Origin: Prosthecodimorpha staleyi | GTDB taxonomy: Bacteria > Pseudomonadota > Alphaproteobacteria > Rhizobiales > Ancalomicrobiaceae | NCBI RefSeq assembly: GCF_018729455.1 | Contig: NZ_JAHHZF010000015.1 | Span: forward strand, 1-64,000 | Direction: 5' to 3' | DNA length: 64,000 nucleotides | Shown here: positions 1 to 14,985 of the stretch, one piece after another | Layout: the number at the start of each line of letters is the position of its first letter | Numbering within the stretch: position 1 is the stretch's first letter | Translations under genes and position numbers: made by a program | The notes under the pieces: model-generated | What the model was told of the DNA's origin: nothing | The model's database searches: none | What the model saw: the letters and a program-made list of their open reading frames with translations, nothing else

Positions 1-32
1 GACGATCTGGATGCCGTTGCGGAGCGAGTAGG

Positions 33-67
33 CCCCGGATCGGCGGCCCTTCGGGCCTTGTCCGGGG
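33..67. terminator. Nested stem-loop near the window edge
   Basis: Outer arms CCCCGGA (33-39) and TCCGGGG (61-67) enclose an inner perfect stem GGCCC-TTC-GGGCC (45-57). It lies between the left edge and the 3' end of the minus-strand dehydratase gene. A plus-strand frame ending in TAG at 29-31 could be the tail of a gene outside the window, which would make this its terminator. There is no clear T tract, so a processing or stability hairpin is also possible. Confidence 0.4.
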
Positions 68-103
68 ATGCGGCCGGAAGATCTGGGACCGACCGCCCCC
101 CGG

Positions 104-1051
104 CTACCCGGCGGTGACGGCGAGTTTGGCGAGGTCGACATTGGCGCCGCAGACCAGGACGCCGACGCGCTCACCGGAGGCCGGGCGATAGGCGCCGGAG
201 ACGATCGCGGAGAGCGCCGCCGCCCCGCCCGGTTCCGCGGCGATGCCGAGCCGGCGCCACAGCCGGCGCTGCGTCTCCTCGATGGCGTTGTCGCCGACCA
301 GCACGGCGTCGGCGACATGCTCGCGCGCGATCATGTGCACGATCTCACCGACCCGGCGTGCGCCTAGGCTGTCAGCGGCGATGGAATCGACCGGCACGTC
401 GACGGGAGCACCGGCTTCCAGGGCGGCATGGAGGGCGCGCGACCCCTGCGGTTCGACCGCCACCACCTTGACGCGCCCGCCGTACCAGAGCGCGATGCCG
501 GCGACGAGGCCACCGCCGCCAGCCGCGACCAGCACGGTGTCGAGATCCGGCATGTCGCGCTCCCATTCGAGACCGACCGTGCCCTGTCCGGCGACCGTGA
601 ACGGGCTGTCGAAGGGATGCACCATCAGCGCGCCGCTCTCCGCCGCATAGGCCTCCGACAGCACCTGCGCGTCGGCATAGCGCTCACCCTCGATGACCAC
701 GTCGGCGCCGTAGTCGCGGATGCGGGCGACCTTCACGGGGCTGGAGATGACCGGCACGAAGATGCGCGCCTTCACGCCCAGGCAGGCCGCCGCATAGGCG
801 ACTGCGGCGCCGTGATTGCCGCCCGAGGCGGCGGTCACGCCGGAGGCCGGAATCGTGCGCGCCAGCAGATTGTTGAACGCGCCGCGCGGCTTGAACGAGC
901 CGGCATGCTGGAGCAGTTCGAGCTTCAGGTGGATCGGCTCGGCGACCCCGAAGGCAGCGCCTTCGACGGTCATCACGGGCGTGTGGCGGACATGCGGTGC
1001 GATGCGCCGATAGGCGGTCTCGATCGCGGCGGCATTCAGAACTTCGGCCAT
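104..1051 (-). CDS. Threonine/serine dehydratase (PLP-dependent, fold type II)
   Basis: This 315-residue protein looks like a catabolic threonine/serine dehydratase, which deaminates L-threonine or L-serine to the 2-oxo acid. The PLP lysine is in SFKPRGA (Lys54). An Asn-containing ASGGNHG motif follows near residue 75, and a glycine-rich phosphate-binding loop AAGGGGL lies near 176-182. There is no C-terminal ACT regulatory domain, unlike biosynthetic IlvA, and the length fits the short catabolic or racemase-like branch. A GGGGAG ribosome-binding site precedes the ATG. The gene is divergent from zapE. Serine racemase or another fold-type II lyase cannot be excluded from motifs alone. Confidence 0.88.
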   Translation of the reverse strand: MAEVLNAAAIETAYRRIAPHVRHTPVMTVEGAAFGVAEPIHLKLELLQHAGSFKPRGAFNNLLARTIPASGVTAASGGNHGAAVAYAAACLGVKARIFVPVISSPVKVARIRDYGADVVIEGERYADAQVLSEAYAAESGALMVHPFDSPFTVAGQGTVGLEWERDMPDLDTVLVAAGGGGLVAGIALWYGGRVKVVAVEPQGSRALHAALEAGAPVDVPVDSIAADSLGARRVGEIVHMIAREHVADAVLVGDNAIEETQRRLWRRLGIAAEPGGAAALSAIVSGAYRPASGERVGVLVCGANVDLAKLAVTAG

Positions 1052-1304
1052 GAGGTCTCCCCACTGTGCCGACGGTCCTACAGGAGTGCGCCGTGCGCGC
1101 CAAGACTCAGCAGGGTTTCACAGAAACAGCCCCCCGACTTTGGGATAAAAACTCTGCTGAAACAAAAGGATCGAAGCCGGCAGGCGCGGGCCTGCCGACG
1201 CAGGCCTGCCCATCCGCCGCAGGACCGTCATCCCGACGGCTGACTTGTCGCCCCGGCGGCGGCACGGTATGGCGTTGCTGCGCCGCAACAGGGGACGGGC
1301 TCAG
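1052..1304. promoter_or_regulatory. Divergent intergenic region (dehydratase / zapE)
   Basis: About 250 bp separate two divergently transcribed genes and must hold both promoters. An AT-richer stretch around 1138-1172 (GGGATAAAAACTCTG near its centre) stands out from the GC-rich background and is the likeliest promoter core. No confident -35/-10 pair can be assigned. Confidence 0.35.
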
Positions 1305-3591
<2,287 letters not shown>

Positions 3592-3598
3592 TCGGGCC

Positions 3599-3639
3599 CG
3601 GCCGCAAGGCCGATCCGGCGGCGGCTCTCCTGCCGCCGG
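3599..3639 (+). repeat. Two adjacent hairpins in the mdh-sucC gap
   Basis: CGGCC-GCAA-GGCCG (3599-3612) has a GNRA-type tetraloop. It is followed at once by CCGGCGGC (3615-3622) pairing perfectly with GCCGCCGG (3632-3639). No T tract follows, so these look like mRNA-stabilising or processing structures rather than a strong terminator. Confidence 0.45.
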
Positions 3640-3727
3640 GTAGCCAGACCCGTTTCTTCCCGCAGCATCCTTTCGACCCTTCGCGCCGATGCCATGACAT
3701 CGGCCGACCCGACGAGGCCAGGGACCC

Positions 3728-4921
<1,194 letters not shown>

Positions 4922-5041
4922 ACATGCTCGCGCGGGAGGCGCTCGCCGCCTCCCAGCACGGCCGCCGCCTGAAGGCGGATAGCCCATTTACCTTCGTATT
5001 CCTTCCTGACAGCTGGCGGGTTCGCCTGGAGCTTCGAAGCC

Positions 5042-5920
<879 letters not shown>

Positions 5921-5930
5921 GACGACGACG

Positions 5931-5972
5931 CCTCGCGGCACCGTGAGGCGGACCTCGCGGCACCGTGAGGCG
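5931..5972 (+). repeat. Tandem duplicated 20-bp hairpin between sucD and sucA
   Basis: The 20-bp unit CCTCGCGGCACCGTGAGGCG occurs identically at 5931-5950 and 5953-5972, a 22-bp period. Each unit can fold on itself (CCTC..CGG / CCG..GAGG, with one G-U pair). The copies could also pair with each other in alternative ways. No T tract follows. Confidence 0.7.
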
Positions 5973-6110
5973 CAATCCGGGCTTCGGCCCACTAGATAAG
6001 GGGATGACGGCCGTCGGAGCCGAAATTTCGACGGCCGGTCCGAAGAGGCCGCGGCGGCCAGCCGCGCCCGGCAAGCCAAGAGAGGCGGAGCCGAGGGCTC
6101 CGGGACGGAT

Positions 6111-9080
6111 ATGGGTGAACCGGCCAATTCCGCGCTCCAGTTCCTGTCGGGCGGCAATGCCGCCTATATCGAGGAGCTGCACGCCCGCTACGAACAGGAT
6201 CCGGCCTCCGTCGATGCCGGCTGGCGCGACTTCTTCGAAGAGGTCAAGGACGAGAAGCAGACCGTCCTGAAGAACGCGCGCGGCGCCAGCTGGGAGCGCA
6301 GCGACTGGCCGCGGCCGGCCAACGGCGAACTGGTCTCCGCGCTCGACAGCGACTGGGGCTGGCTGGAAAAGCAGGCCGGCGACAAGATCAAGGCGAAGGC
6401 CAAGGGCACCGAGATCACGCAGGAGCAGTTGCAGGCTGCTGCGCGCGACTCCGTCCGCGCCATCATGATGATCCGCGCCTACCGCATGCGCGGCCACCTG
6501 CATGCCGATCTCGACCCGCTCGGCCTCGCCCCCGAGAAGGACCACGAGGAGTTGCATCCGGCCAGCTACGGCTTCACCGAGCGCGACCTCGATCGCAAGA
6601 TCTTCATCGACAACGTGCTCGGCCTCGAATTCGCGACCGTGCGCGAGATGATCGCGATCCTGCGCCGCACCTACTGCCAGACGCTCGGCGTCGAGTTCAT
6701 GCACATCTCCGATCCGGCCGAGAAGAGCTGGATCCAGGCGCGCATCGAGGGGCCGGACAAGCAGATCGCCTTCACCCGCGAGGGCAAGCGCGCCATCCTG
6801 CGCAAGCTGATCGAGGCCGAGGGCTTCGAGAAGTTCATCGACGTGAAGTATACCGGCACCAAGCGCTTCGGCCTCGACGGCGGCGAGGCGCTCGTGCCGG
6901 CGCTCGAACAGATCATCAAGCGCGGCGGCAATCTCGGCGTCAGCGAGATCGTGCTCGGCATGGCCCATCGCGGCCGGCTCAACGTGCTCGCCCAGGTGAT
7001 GGGCAAGCCGCACCGGATCATCTTCCACGAGTTCAAGGGCGGTTCGGCCGCTCCCGACGAGGTCGAAGGCTCCGGCGACGTCAAGTACCATCTTGGCGCG
7101 TCCTCGGACCGCGAGTTCGACAACAACCGGGTCCACCTGTCGCTGACCGCCAACCCGTCGCACCTTGAGATCGTCGATCCGGTCGTGCTCGGCAAGGCGC
7201 GCGCCAAGCAGGACCAGCTCGCCGACAAGCCGCGCAGCGAGGTCGTGCCGCTCGAGCAGCGCGCCCGCGTGCTGCCGCTCCTGATCCATGGCGACGCCGC
7301 CTTCGCCGGCCAGGGTGTGGTCGCCGAATGTCTCGGCCTGTCCGGCCTGCGCGGCCACCGCACCGCCGGCTCGATCCATTTCATCATCAACAACCAGATC
7401 GGCTTCACCACCAATCCGCGCTTCTCGCGCTCCTCGCCCTACCCGTCCGACGTGGCGAAGATGATCGAGGCGCCGATCTTCCACGTGAACGGCGACGATC
7501 CGGAAGCGGTGACCTTCGCCGCCAAGGTGGCGACCGAGTTCCGGCAGAAGTTCCACAAGCCGGTCGTGATCGACATGATCTGCTACCGGCGCTTCGGCCA
7601 TAACGAAGGCGACGAGCCCGGCTTCACCCAGCCGATCATGTACCGGAAGATCCGCAACCATCCGACCTCGGTGCAGATCTATTCCGAGAAGCTGGTCGCC
7701 GAGGGCGTGGTCACGCGCGGCGAGGTCGAGGAGTGGATCGCCGACTGGCGCAAGCACCTCAACAACGAGCACGAGGCCGGCCAGAGCTACAAGCCCAACA
7801 AGGCGGACTGGCTCGACGGCCGCTGGGCGGGCCTGAAGTCGGCCGGCGGCGATCCGGACGAGGCGCGCCGCGGCAAGACCGGCCTGCCCACCGACAAGCT
7901 GAAGTCGCTCGGCCTCAAGCTGACCGAGGTGCCGAAGGGCTTCAACGTCCACAAGACGATCGGCCGCTTCCTCGACAACCGCCGCACCATGATGGAGACC
8001 GGCGAGGGTATCGACTGGGCGACCGCCGAGGCGCTGGCCTTTGCGACCCTGATCGACGAGGGCCATCCGATCCGCCTGTCCGGGCAGGATTGCGAGCGCG
8101 GCACCTTCAGCCAGCGTCACACGGTGCTCTACGATCAGGAGACCGAGGCCCGCTACATCCCGCTCAACAACCTGGCGCCGGGCCAGGCCCGCTACGAGGT
8201 CATCAACTCGATGCTCTCGGAAGAGGCCGTGCTCGGCTTCGAATACGGCTACACCCTGGCCGAGCCCGACGCGCTGACCCTATGGGAAGCCCAGTTCGGC
8301 GACTTCGCCAACGGTGCCCAGGTCGTGTTCGACCAGTTCCTGTCCTCCGGCGAGCGCAAGTGGCTGCGCATGTCGGGCCTCGTCTGCCTGCTGCCGCACG
8401 GCTACGAAGGCCAGGGGCCGGAGCATTCCTCCGCCCGCCTGGAGCGCTTCCTGCAGATGTGCGCGGAAGACAACATGCAGGTGGTCTACGCCTCGACGCC
8501 GGCCAACTACTTCCACGTCCTGCGCCGGCAGCTGCATCGCGAGTTCCGCAAGCCGCTCATCCTGATGACGCCGAAGTCGCTGCTGCGTCACAAGAAGTGC
8601 GTCTCCAAGCTGTCCGATCTGGCCGACGGTTCGTCGTTCCACCGGGTGCTGTTCGACCACGCCGAGACCAACCCGGAACTGACCGCGACCCGGCTGAAGC
8701 CCGATCAGCAGATCCGGCGCGTCGTGCTCTGCACCGGCAAGGTCTATTACGACCTGCTCGAGGAGCGCGAGAAGCGCGGCATCGACGACATCTACCTGAT
8801 GCGCGTCGAGCAGCTCTATCCGGTACCGCTCAAGGCGCTGGTCAAGGAGTTGACCCGCTTCCGTCATGCCGAAATCGTGTGGTGCCAGGAAGAACCCAAG
8901 AACATGGGTTCTTGGTTCTTCATCGAGCCCTATCTCGAATGGATCCTGGCCCAGATCGACGCCAAGACCCGGCGGCCGCGCTATACCGGCCGCGCCGCCT
9001 CGGCCGCCACGGCGACCGGCCTGATGTCCAAGCACGTCGCGCAGCTGCAGGCGTTCATGAACGACGCCCTCGGCGATTGA
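6111..9080 (+). CDS. sucA: 2-oxoglutarate dehydrogenase E1 component
   Basis: This 989-residue thiamine-diphosphate-dependent E1 subunit decarboxylates 2-oxoglutarate and transfers succinyl groups to the lipoyl E2 (SucB). The N-terminus ([18 protein letters not shown]) is the E2-interaction segment typical of OGDH E1. [11 protein letters not shown] near 284-294 is the conserved active-site segment, and [14 protein letters not shown] near 423-436 is also diagnostic. The C-terminal transketolase-like domain includes [17 protein letters not shown]. Length is normal. A weak GGGACG ribosome-binding site precedes the ATG. sucB follows 64 bp later. Confidence 0.97.
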   Translation: MGEPANSALQFLSGGNAAYIEELHARYEQDPASVDAGWRDFFEEVKDEKQTVLKNARGASWERSDWPRPANGELVSALDSDWGWLEKQAGDKIKAKAKGTEITQEQLQAAARDSVRAIMMIRAYRMRGHLHADLDPLGLAPEKDHEELHPASYGFTERDLDRKIFIDNVLGLEFATVREMIAILRRTYCQTLGVEFMHISDPAEKSWIQARIEGPDKQIAFTREGKRAILRKLIEAEGFEKFIDVKYTGTKRFGLDGGEALVPALEQIIKRGGNLGVSEIVLGMAHRGRLNVLAQVMGKPHRIIFHEFKGGSAAPDEVEGSGDVKYHLGASSDREFDNNRVHLSLTANPSHLEIVDPVVLGKARAKQDQLADKPRSEVVPLEQRARVLPLLIHGDAAFAGQGVVAECLGLSGLRGHRTAGSIHFIINNQIGFTTNPRFSRSSPYPSDVAKMIEAPIFHVNGDDPEAVTFAAKVATEFRQKFHKPVVIDMICYRRFGHNEGDEPGFTQPIMYRKIRNHPTSVQIYSEKLVAEGVVTRGEVEEWIADWRKHLNNEHEAGQSYKPNKADWLDGRWAGLKSAGGDPDEARRGKTGLPTDKLKSLGLKLTEVPKGFNVHKTIGRFLDNRRTMMETGEGIDWATAEALAFATLIDEGHPIRLSGQDCERGTFSQRHTVLYDQETEARYIPLNNLAPGQARYEVINSMLSEEAVLGFEYGYTLAEPDALTLWEAQFGDFANGAQVVFDQFLSSGERKWLRMSGLVCLLPHGYEGQGPEHSSARLERFLQMCAEDNMQVVYASTPANYFHVLRRQLHREFRKPLILMTPKSLLRHKKCVSKLSDLADGSSFHRVLFDHAETNPELTATRLKPDQQIRRVVLCTGKVYYDLLEEREKRGIDDIYLMRVEQLYPVPLKALVKELTRFRHAEIVWCQEEPKNMGSWFFIEPYLEWILAQIDAKTRRPRYTGRAASAATATGLMSKHVAQLQAFMNDALGD

Positions 9081-9144
9081 TCCTCCTCCAGCGTCGGGCG
9101 ACCCCGGGTCGCCCGATGACCCAAGAAGGCAAGAGACCCTCACC

Positions 9145-10377
<1,233 letters not shown>

Positions 10378-10445
10378 CGCCACGCACGGGCGCGGTCGGA
10401 GCAGCCCTGCGCTCCGCCGGGCTTGCGCCGTGACAAAGCTTGTGG

Positions 10446-10478
10446 CGGCATCCTGTCCGGTCGGGCCGGATGCCGTTT
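10446..10478 (+). terminator. Candidate terminator after sucB
   Basis: CGGCATCC (10446-10453) pairs perfectly with GGATGCCG (10468-10475), followed by TTT. The loop is 14 bases and can form a short inner pairing. It lies 68 bases past the sucB stop and may end or attenuate the suc transcript before the next two genes. Confidence 0.45.
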
Positions 10479-10564
10479 GCGTTCCGGCCCGTCGCGTGCC
10501 GGCGGCGGGGATTTCCCGATCCGACGCGCAGCACCGTCATGTCGCCCGCCAGGAGATCCGCCCG

Positions 10565-10795
10565 ATGCGCCTTCGTCCCCTGTTCCTGGTCGGCCTGGTG
10601 CTGGTCATGACCGGGTCCGGCGTCGCCGCGGCGGCCGGGTCGCTCGCATGGCGCGGCCATATCCCGGCCGACACCGGCCTGATCGCCTTCGGCCTGGCGG
10701 CGACGGCGCTCACGGCAGGCATCCATTTCGTCATCAAGGCCATCGTGCCCAAGAAACGCCGCGACGCGGCCCAGGGATCGGAGACCAGACCATGA
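10565..10795 (+). CDS. Small two-helix membrane protein, unknown function
   Basis: This is a 76-residue protein with two predicted membrane segments: about 5-28 (leucine/valine-rich, ending in an Ala run) and about 38-60. The tail is short and basic (PKKRRD). An AGGAG ribosome-binding site precedes the ATG by about 9 bases. The stop overlaps the start of the following SDR gene by four bases (ATGA), so the two are translationally coupled. I do not recognise a family. The open frame extends further upstream, but that part looks non-coding and overlaps the sucB terminator. Confidence 0.6.
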   Translation: MRLRPLFLVGLVLVMTGSGVAAAAGSLAWRGHIPADTGLIAFGLAATALTAGIHFVIKAIVPKKRRDAAQGSETRP

Positions 10796-11538
10796 GCAAG
10801 GGCGTCCTCATCGTCACCGGCGGCAGCCGCGGCATCGGCCGCGCCACCGTGCTGCTCGCCGCCGCGCGCGGCTACGATGTCGTGTTCTCCTATGTCAGCG
10901 ACGAGGGCGCAGCCCGCTCGCTGGTCGCGGCCGTCGAGGCGGCCGGCGGCAAGGCCGTCGCAGTGAAGAGCGACATCGGCTCGGAGGCCGACACGCTCGC
11001 CCTGTTCGCGGAAGCCGATCGGCACGGCACCCTGGTCGGCCTCGTCAACAATGCCGGCGTGGTCGACCTGCCGGCGCGCGTGGAGGAGATCAGCGTCGAG
11101 CGTCTGGAGCGGATGCTGCGGATCAACGTGATCGGCTCGATCGTCGCCGCGCGCGAGGCGCTGAAGCGCATGTCGACCCGCCATGGCGGCAAGGGCGGGG
11201 CGATCGTCAACCTGAGCTCGGCCGCCGCCACGCTCGGCTCGCCCGGCCAGTATGTCCACTATGCCGCCGCCAAGGGCGCCATCGACGTGTTCACCCTCGG
11301 CCTCGGCCGCGAGGTGGCCGCGGAGGGCGTGCGCGTCAACGCCATCCGGCCCGGCCTGATAGACACCGACATCCACGCCTCCGGCGGCATCCCAGACCGG
11401 GTCGCACAGCTGCGCGAGTCCATCCCGATGAAGCGCGAAGGCACCGCCGAGGAATGCGCCAACGCCATCCTATGGCTGATCTCGGACGAGAGCAGCTACA
11501 CCACCGCCTCGGTGGTCACGGTCTCGGGCGGACGCTGA
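10792..11538 (+). CDS. SDR family NAD(P)-dependent oxidoreductase
   Basis: This is a 248-residue classical short-chain dehydrogenase/reductase. The cofactor motif TGGSRGIG spans 9-16 and NNAG lies near residue 86. The catalytic Ser is in NLSSAAA near 142, and YAAAK places Tyr157 and Lys161. Overall it resembles FabG-like or glucose-1-dehydrogenase-like members; the substrate cannot be deduced. The start overlaps the stop of the preceding small membrane protein. SDR genes are commonly found between sucB and lpdA in Hyphomicrobiales. Confidence 0.88.
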   Translation: MSKGVLIVTGGSRGIGRATVLLAAARGYDVVFSYVSDEGAARSLVAAVEAAGGKAVAVKSDIGSEADTLALFAEADRHGTLVGLVNNAGVVDLPARVEEISVERLERMLRINVIGSIVAAREALKRMSTRHGGKGGAIVNLSSAAATLGSPGQYVHYAAAKGAIDVFTLGLGREVAAEGVRVNAIRPGLIDTDIHASGGIPDRVAQLRESIPMKREGTAEECANAILWLISDESSYTTASVVTVSGGR

Positions 11539-11726
11539 GCCGCTGCGGCCGGCAGGATCCCCGAAACGGTCGGCACCTATACCAAAGCCGAGTGCGTCCG
11601 GGGCCATTCCTGCGCTATAAGGCCGCAACCCCATCGCGGTCCGGCACCGGCCGGGCCGGCATCATCGGCTGAACCGGTCGGCACGGTCGACCGGTCCGGC
11701 CGGCAGCCAGGAAAGCACCGAACGCC

Positions 11727-13124
11727 ATGTTGTACGATCTCGTCGTCATCGGAACCGGCCCCGGCGGCTATGTCTGCGCCATCCGCGCCGCACAGCTCGG
11801 CATGAAGGTGGCGGTGGTCGAGAAGCGCAAGACCCATGGCGGCACCTGCCTGAATGTCGGCTGCATCCCGTCCAAGGCGCTGCTGCACGCCTCCGAACTG
11901 TTCGACGAGGCCCGCCACGGCTTCGCCGCCCTCGGCATCAAGGCGACCGCCGAACTCGACCTGCCGACCATGATGAAGCACCGCGCCGACACCGTGACGT
12001 CGAACGTCACCGGCATCGACTTCCTCATGAAGAAGAACAAGATCACGCCGATCCACGGCACCGGCCGCATCCTGTCGCCCGCCCAGGTCGAGGTGACCGC
12101 GGCCGACGGCGCCGTGCAGGTGATCGACACCAAGGCGATCGTGATCGCCACGGGCTCGGATGTGGCCCGGCTGCCGGGCATCGAGATCGACGAGCGCCAG
12201 GTGGTGTCCTCGACCGGCGCGCTCGAACTCGACGCCGTTCCGGCGCGGCTGATCGTGGTCGGCGCGGGCGTGATCGGGCTCGAACTCGGCTCGGTCTGGC
12301 GCCGACTGGGGTCCAAGGTGACGGTGGTCGAGTATCTCGACCGCATCCTGCCCGGCATGGACACGGAGGTCGCCAAGGCCTTCCAGCGCATCCTGGAGAA
12401 GCAGGGCTTCGCCTTCAAGCTCGGCACCAAGGTGACCGGCATCGCGAAGACCGAAGCCGGCCTGACGGCGACGGTCGAGCCGGCCGCTGGCGGCGCCGCG
12501 GAGACGATCGAGGCCGACGTGGTGCTGGTCGCCATCGGCCGCGTGCCGTTCACCGCCGGGCTCGGCCTCGACGAGGTCGGCGTCGCCAAGGACCCGCGCG
12601 GCCGCGTGGTGATCGACGACCATTTCCGCACCAACGTTCCGGGCATCTACGCCATCGGCGACGTGGTGCGCGGGCCGATGCTGGCCCACAAGGCCGAGGA
12701 CGAGGGCGTCGCGCTGGCCGAGATGCTCGCCGGCCAGGCCGGCCACGTGAACTACGACGTGATCCCGGGCGTGGTCTACACCATGCCGGAGGTGGCGACC
12801 GTCGGTAAGTCCGAAGAGGACCTGAAGGCCGCCGGCATCGCCTACCGGGTCGGCAAGTTCCCCTTCACCGCCAACGGCCGCGCCAAGGCCAACCGCCAGA
12901 CCGACGGCTTCGTGAAGATCCTCGCCGACGCCGCGACCGACCGCGTCCTCGGCGTCCACATCCTCGGCGCCGGCGCCGGCGAGATTATCCACGAGGCCGC
13001 CGTGCTGATGGAGTTCGGCGGCTCCGCCGAAGACCTCGCCCGCACCTGCCACGCCCACCCGACCATGTCGGAAGCCGTCAAGGAGGCCGCCATGGCGGTC
13101 GACAAGCGCGCCATCCACATGTGA
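11727..13124 (+). CDS. lpdA: Dihydrolipoyl dehydrogenase (E3)
   Basis: This 465-residue FAD flavoprotein reoxidises the dihydrolipoyl group of E2 with NAD; it probably serves the 2-oxoglutarate complex encoded just upstream. The N-terminal FAD motif is GTGPGGY (9-15). The redox disulfide is CLNVGC (Cys41, Cys46). The NAD-binding [10 protein letters not shown] lies near 173-182, and the second FAD contact is YAIGDV. The C-terminal HAHPTMSE carries the catalytic His444-Glu449 dyad. The 188-bp upstream gap contains a TATAAG (-10-like) near 11614 without a good -35. An AGGAAAG ribosome-binding site precedes the start. Confidence 0.96.
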   Translation: MLYDLVVIGTGPGGYVCAIRAAQLGMKVAVVEKRKTHGGTCLNVGCIPSKALLHASELFDEARHGFAALGIKATAELDLPTMMKHRADTVTSNVTGIDFLMKKNKITPIHGTGRILSPAQVEVTAADGAVQVIDTKAIVIATGSDVARLPGIEIDERQVVSSTGALELDAVPARLIVVGAGVIGLELGSVWRRLGSKVTVVEYLDRILPGMDTEVAKAFQRILEKQGFAFKLGTKVTGIAKTEAGLTATVEPAAGGAAETIEADVVLVAIGRVPFTAGLGLDEVGVAKDPRGRVVIDDHFRTNVPGIYAIGDVVRGPMLAHKAEDEGVALAEMLAGQAGHVNYDVIPGVVYTMPEVATVGKSEEDLKAAGIAYRVGKFPFTANGRAKANRQTDGFVKILADAATDRVLGVHILGAGAGEIIHEAAVLMEFGGSAEDLARTCHAHPTMSEAVKEAAMAVDKRAIHM

Positions 13125-13151
13125 CCGGCTCCCCGAACGCCTGCCGATCCA

Positions 13152-13311
13152 CCCCCTTCATCCGCCCTTCGGGCACCTTCTCCCCCCTTCAGGGGGCGAA
13201 GGGGAAGGAGCCGCGGGCGCGGCGACTTGCGCGGCTTTCCTCGATCTCTCAACCCGTTGTCCCCTTCTCCCCTCAAGGGGGGAGAAGGTGGCCGAAGGCC
13301 GGATGAGGGGG
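13152..13311. repeat. Rhizobial-type palindromic intergenic element
   Basis: The two ends are imperfect inverted copies about 33 bp long: the left reads CCCCCTTCATCCGCCCTTCG and continues to CACCTTCTCCCC, and the right is its near-complement ending GGCCGGATGAGGGGG. Each arm contains smaller palindromes (GCCCTTCGGGC, GGCCGAAGGCC, CCCCTTCAGGGGG). This matches the RIME-like mosaic palindromes dispersed in rhizobial genomes. It lies between convergent lpdA and the next minus-strand gene, so it could also serve as a bidirectional terminator. Confidence 0.8.
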
Positions 13312-13345
13312 TCGATGCCGCGGAAACGCGAAAAATTTCCGGCCC

Positions 13346-13819
13346 TCACTTCTGCCGTTTCAGGCGGTAGGTGACCCGGCGGGGTTCGAGGGGCACGGTG
13401 CGGAATCGGGTGGTGACGGTCATGCGCAGGCTGCCGCGTTCGGGAGCCTCGACCAGGATGCGGCGTTCGACGCGTTCCTCGTCGATCACGGCGGCGAGGG
13501 TCGGCGTGCCGCCTTCGCCGGCTTCGCCCCATTGGCCGGAAACCGGCCGCCAGACGCATTCGTAGTGCAGGCAGCGAACCGTCAGGGCGATCTGCACCTT
13601 CGGCCCCTCGCCGCGCGGAACGGGGCGGCGGCAGTCGACGCGGATTTCGGCCGCGATCACGTCGCTGCCCTCAACGGCCTCGCTGTTCAGCCAGGACCCG
13701 GCATAGCCCCATTCGTCGCAGGCCGGCCCGGCCGCCCATGACGGGATCGCGCCGCCGGAACCGGCCAGCACGAACGCGGCGGTCCAGAGCGCGACGACGT
13801 TCGTCGCAGGCCTCGTCAT
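13346..13819 (-). CDS. Exported protein of unknown function
   Basis: This is a 157-residue protein with an apparent signal peptide: a short basic start (MTRPATNVV), a hydrophobic stretch to about residue 23, and a likely cleavage after SWAA near 28. The mature part has four cysteines (ACDEWGY, VDCRRP, RCLHYECVW), which may form disulfides in the periplasm, and beta-strand-like alternation. A GGGAGAG ribosome-binding site supports the ATG at 13819; the frame is open for 40 more codons upstream. No family was recognised. It lies downstream of the TraB/GumN gene on the same strand. Confidence 0.6.
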   Translation of the reverse strand: MTRPATNVVALWTAAFVLAGSGGAIPSWAAGPACDEWGYAGSWLNSEAVEGSDVIAAEIRVDCRRPVPRGEGPKVQIALTVRCLHYECVWRPVSGQWGEAGEGGTPTLAAVIDEERVERRILVEAPERGSLRMTVTTRFRTVPLEPRRVTYRLKRQK

Positions 13820-13957
13820 CGGTCTCTCCCGCTCTCGCCGGACCCGCACCGGACAAACGTCCGGGTCGTTCCGAAAGCATGGCGGGGAGACTGGAGCGAG
13901 GCTGGTGAACCGGGCCGGAAACGCCCGTTCAGCCGGCATTCATCCGGTGTGCGCGGT

Positions 13958-14977
13958 TCAGCGGACGGCGGTGACCTTGTAGCCCGCTTCGCGCAGCAGG
14001 CGGACCAGGCCCTTCTCGCCGATCAGATGCAGCGCACCGACCGCCAGGAAGGCGCCGCCCTGGTCGATCAGCGGCCTTGCCGCCTCCAGCATCTTGGCGT
14101 TGCGGCGGAAGGAGGCGTTCTCCATCACGCTCGCCGCGGTCTTGTCGGCGCCGGTGCGCGCGAAGATGTCGATCGAGAAGGCCCAGAGCAGGTCGATGCG
14201 ACCGGCCGCATAGAAGCGCACCGACGTCTCCTGATAGTCGACCGATCGGGCGTCGATCGACAGGATCGACTTCAACAGGGCGATTTGCTCGGCCTCGCTC
14301 ATCTGGTCGATGGACGAGAACTGGTCCTTGACCGTTTCGAGGTCGAGCACGGGGACTTTGCGCGCCCGTCCGGCCTTGCCGATCGCGATGTCCAGCATGT
14401 CCTGGCCCGCCTGCCAGCGCTTCAACTCGCACGGCGGGTAGAGCAGCGCTCCGAACACCACGACCCAGGGCTTCCAGCCGGCCACGGCCCAGCCCGGCAG
14501 CCCGCGCGCCTCGAAGGCCTTGGCGGTCGCCGCCCAGGTCTCCGGCCCGAGCACGCCCGGCAGGCTGCGTCCGTCGGTGAAAAGCATCGAATCGATCCCT
14601 TCCGCATAGGCGGTGCCGGCGGATTTCGGATCGAGCACCGAGGTATTCTCCAGGGCCACCACCCGCGCCCCGTCGAGCGCCTTGCGGACGGCCGGCTTCA
14701 GATCGGTCACGCGCGGATCGGACAGGTGGATCGTGCCGAGCAGCCAGGACGGCGTCTTGGAGGCCTTGCCTTCGATCTTCCAGAAGACCGCATCGCCGTT
14801 CTCGATCCCGGCCGCCCGGGCCTCGATCGCCCGCCAGCGCTCCGGTTCGTCCGCGGCGATGGCGGGGCGCAGATCGGTGCCGGCACAGACCGGCGTCTCG
14901 GCCCGGGCCGATGTGCCACCGAAGGCCAGCAGGGCCGCGAAGACGACGGGGAACAGGCGGACGGCATTCTGGGACAT
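13958..14977 (-). CDS. TraB/GumN family protein
   Basis: This 339-residue protein has a clear signal peptide (hydrophobic core about 8-20, cleavage near TSARAE). The family hallmark LLGTIHLSDPRV is near residue 80, and a second typical motif LVDQGGAFLAVGALHLIGEKG is split here as GAFLAVGALHLIGEKG near 305-320. Members are extracytoplasmic and some are predicted metalloproteases of the TIKI/TraB clan; the role is not established. The xerC stop lies eight bases upstream and overlaps the GAGG ribosome-binding site, indicating co-transcription with xerC. Confidence 0.82.
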   Translation of the reverse strand: MSQNAVRLFPVVFAALLAFGGTSARAETPVCAGTDLRPAIAADEPERWRAIEARAAGIENGDAVFWKIEGKASKTPSWLLGTIHLSDPRVTDLKPAVRKALDGARVVALENTSVLDPKSAGTAYAEGIDSMLFTDGRSLPGVLGPETWAATAKAFEARGLPGWAVAGWKPWVVVFGALLYPPCELKRWQAGQDMLDIAIGKAGRARKVPVLDLETVKDQFSSIDQMSEAEQIALLKSILSIDARSVDYQETSVRFYAAGRIDLLWAFSIDIFARTGADKTAASVMENASFRRNAKMLEAARPLIDQGGAFLAVGALHLIGEKGLVRLLREAGYKVTAVR

Positions 14978-14985
14978 GTCGAACC

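Noticed and set aside
1-31. Possible tail of a plus-strand gene ending in TAG at 29-31
   Set aside because: Only nine codons are visible, so coding cannot be supported; it is mentioned only as context for the hairpin that follows.
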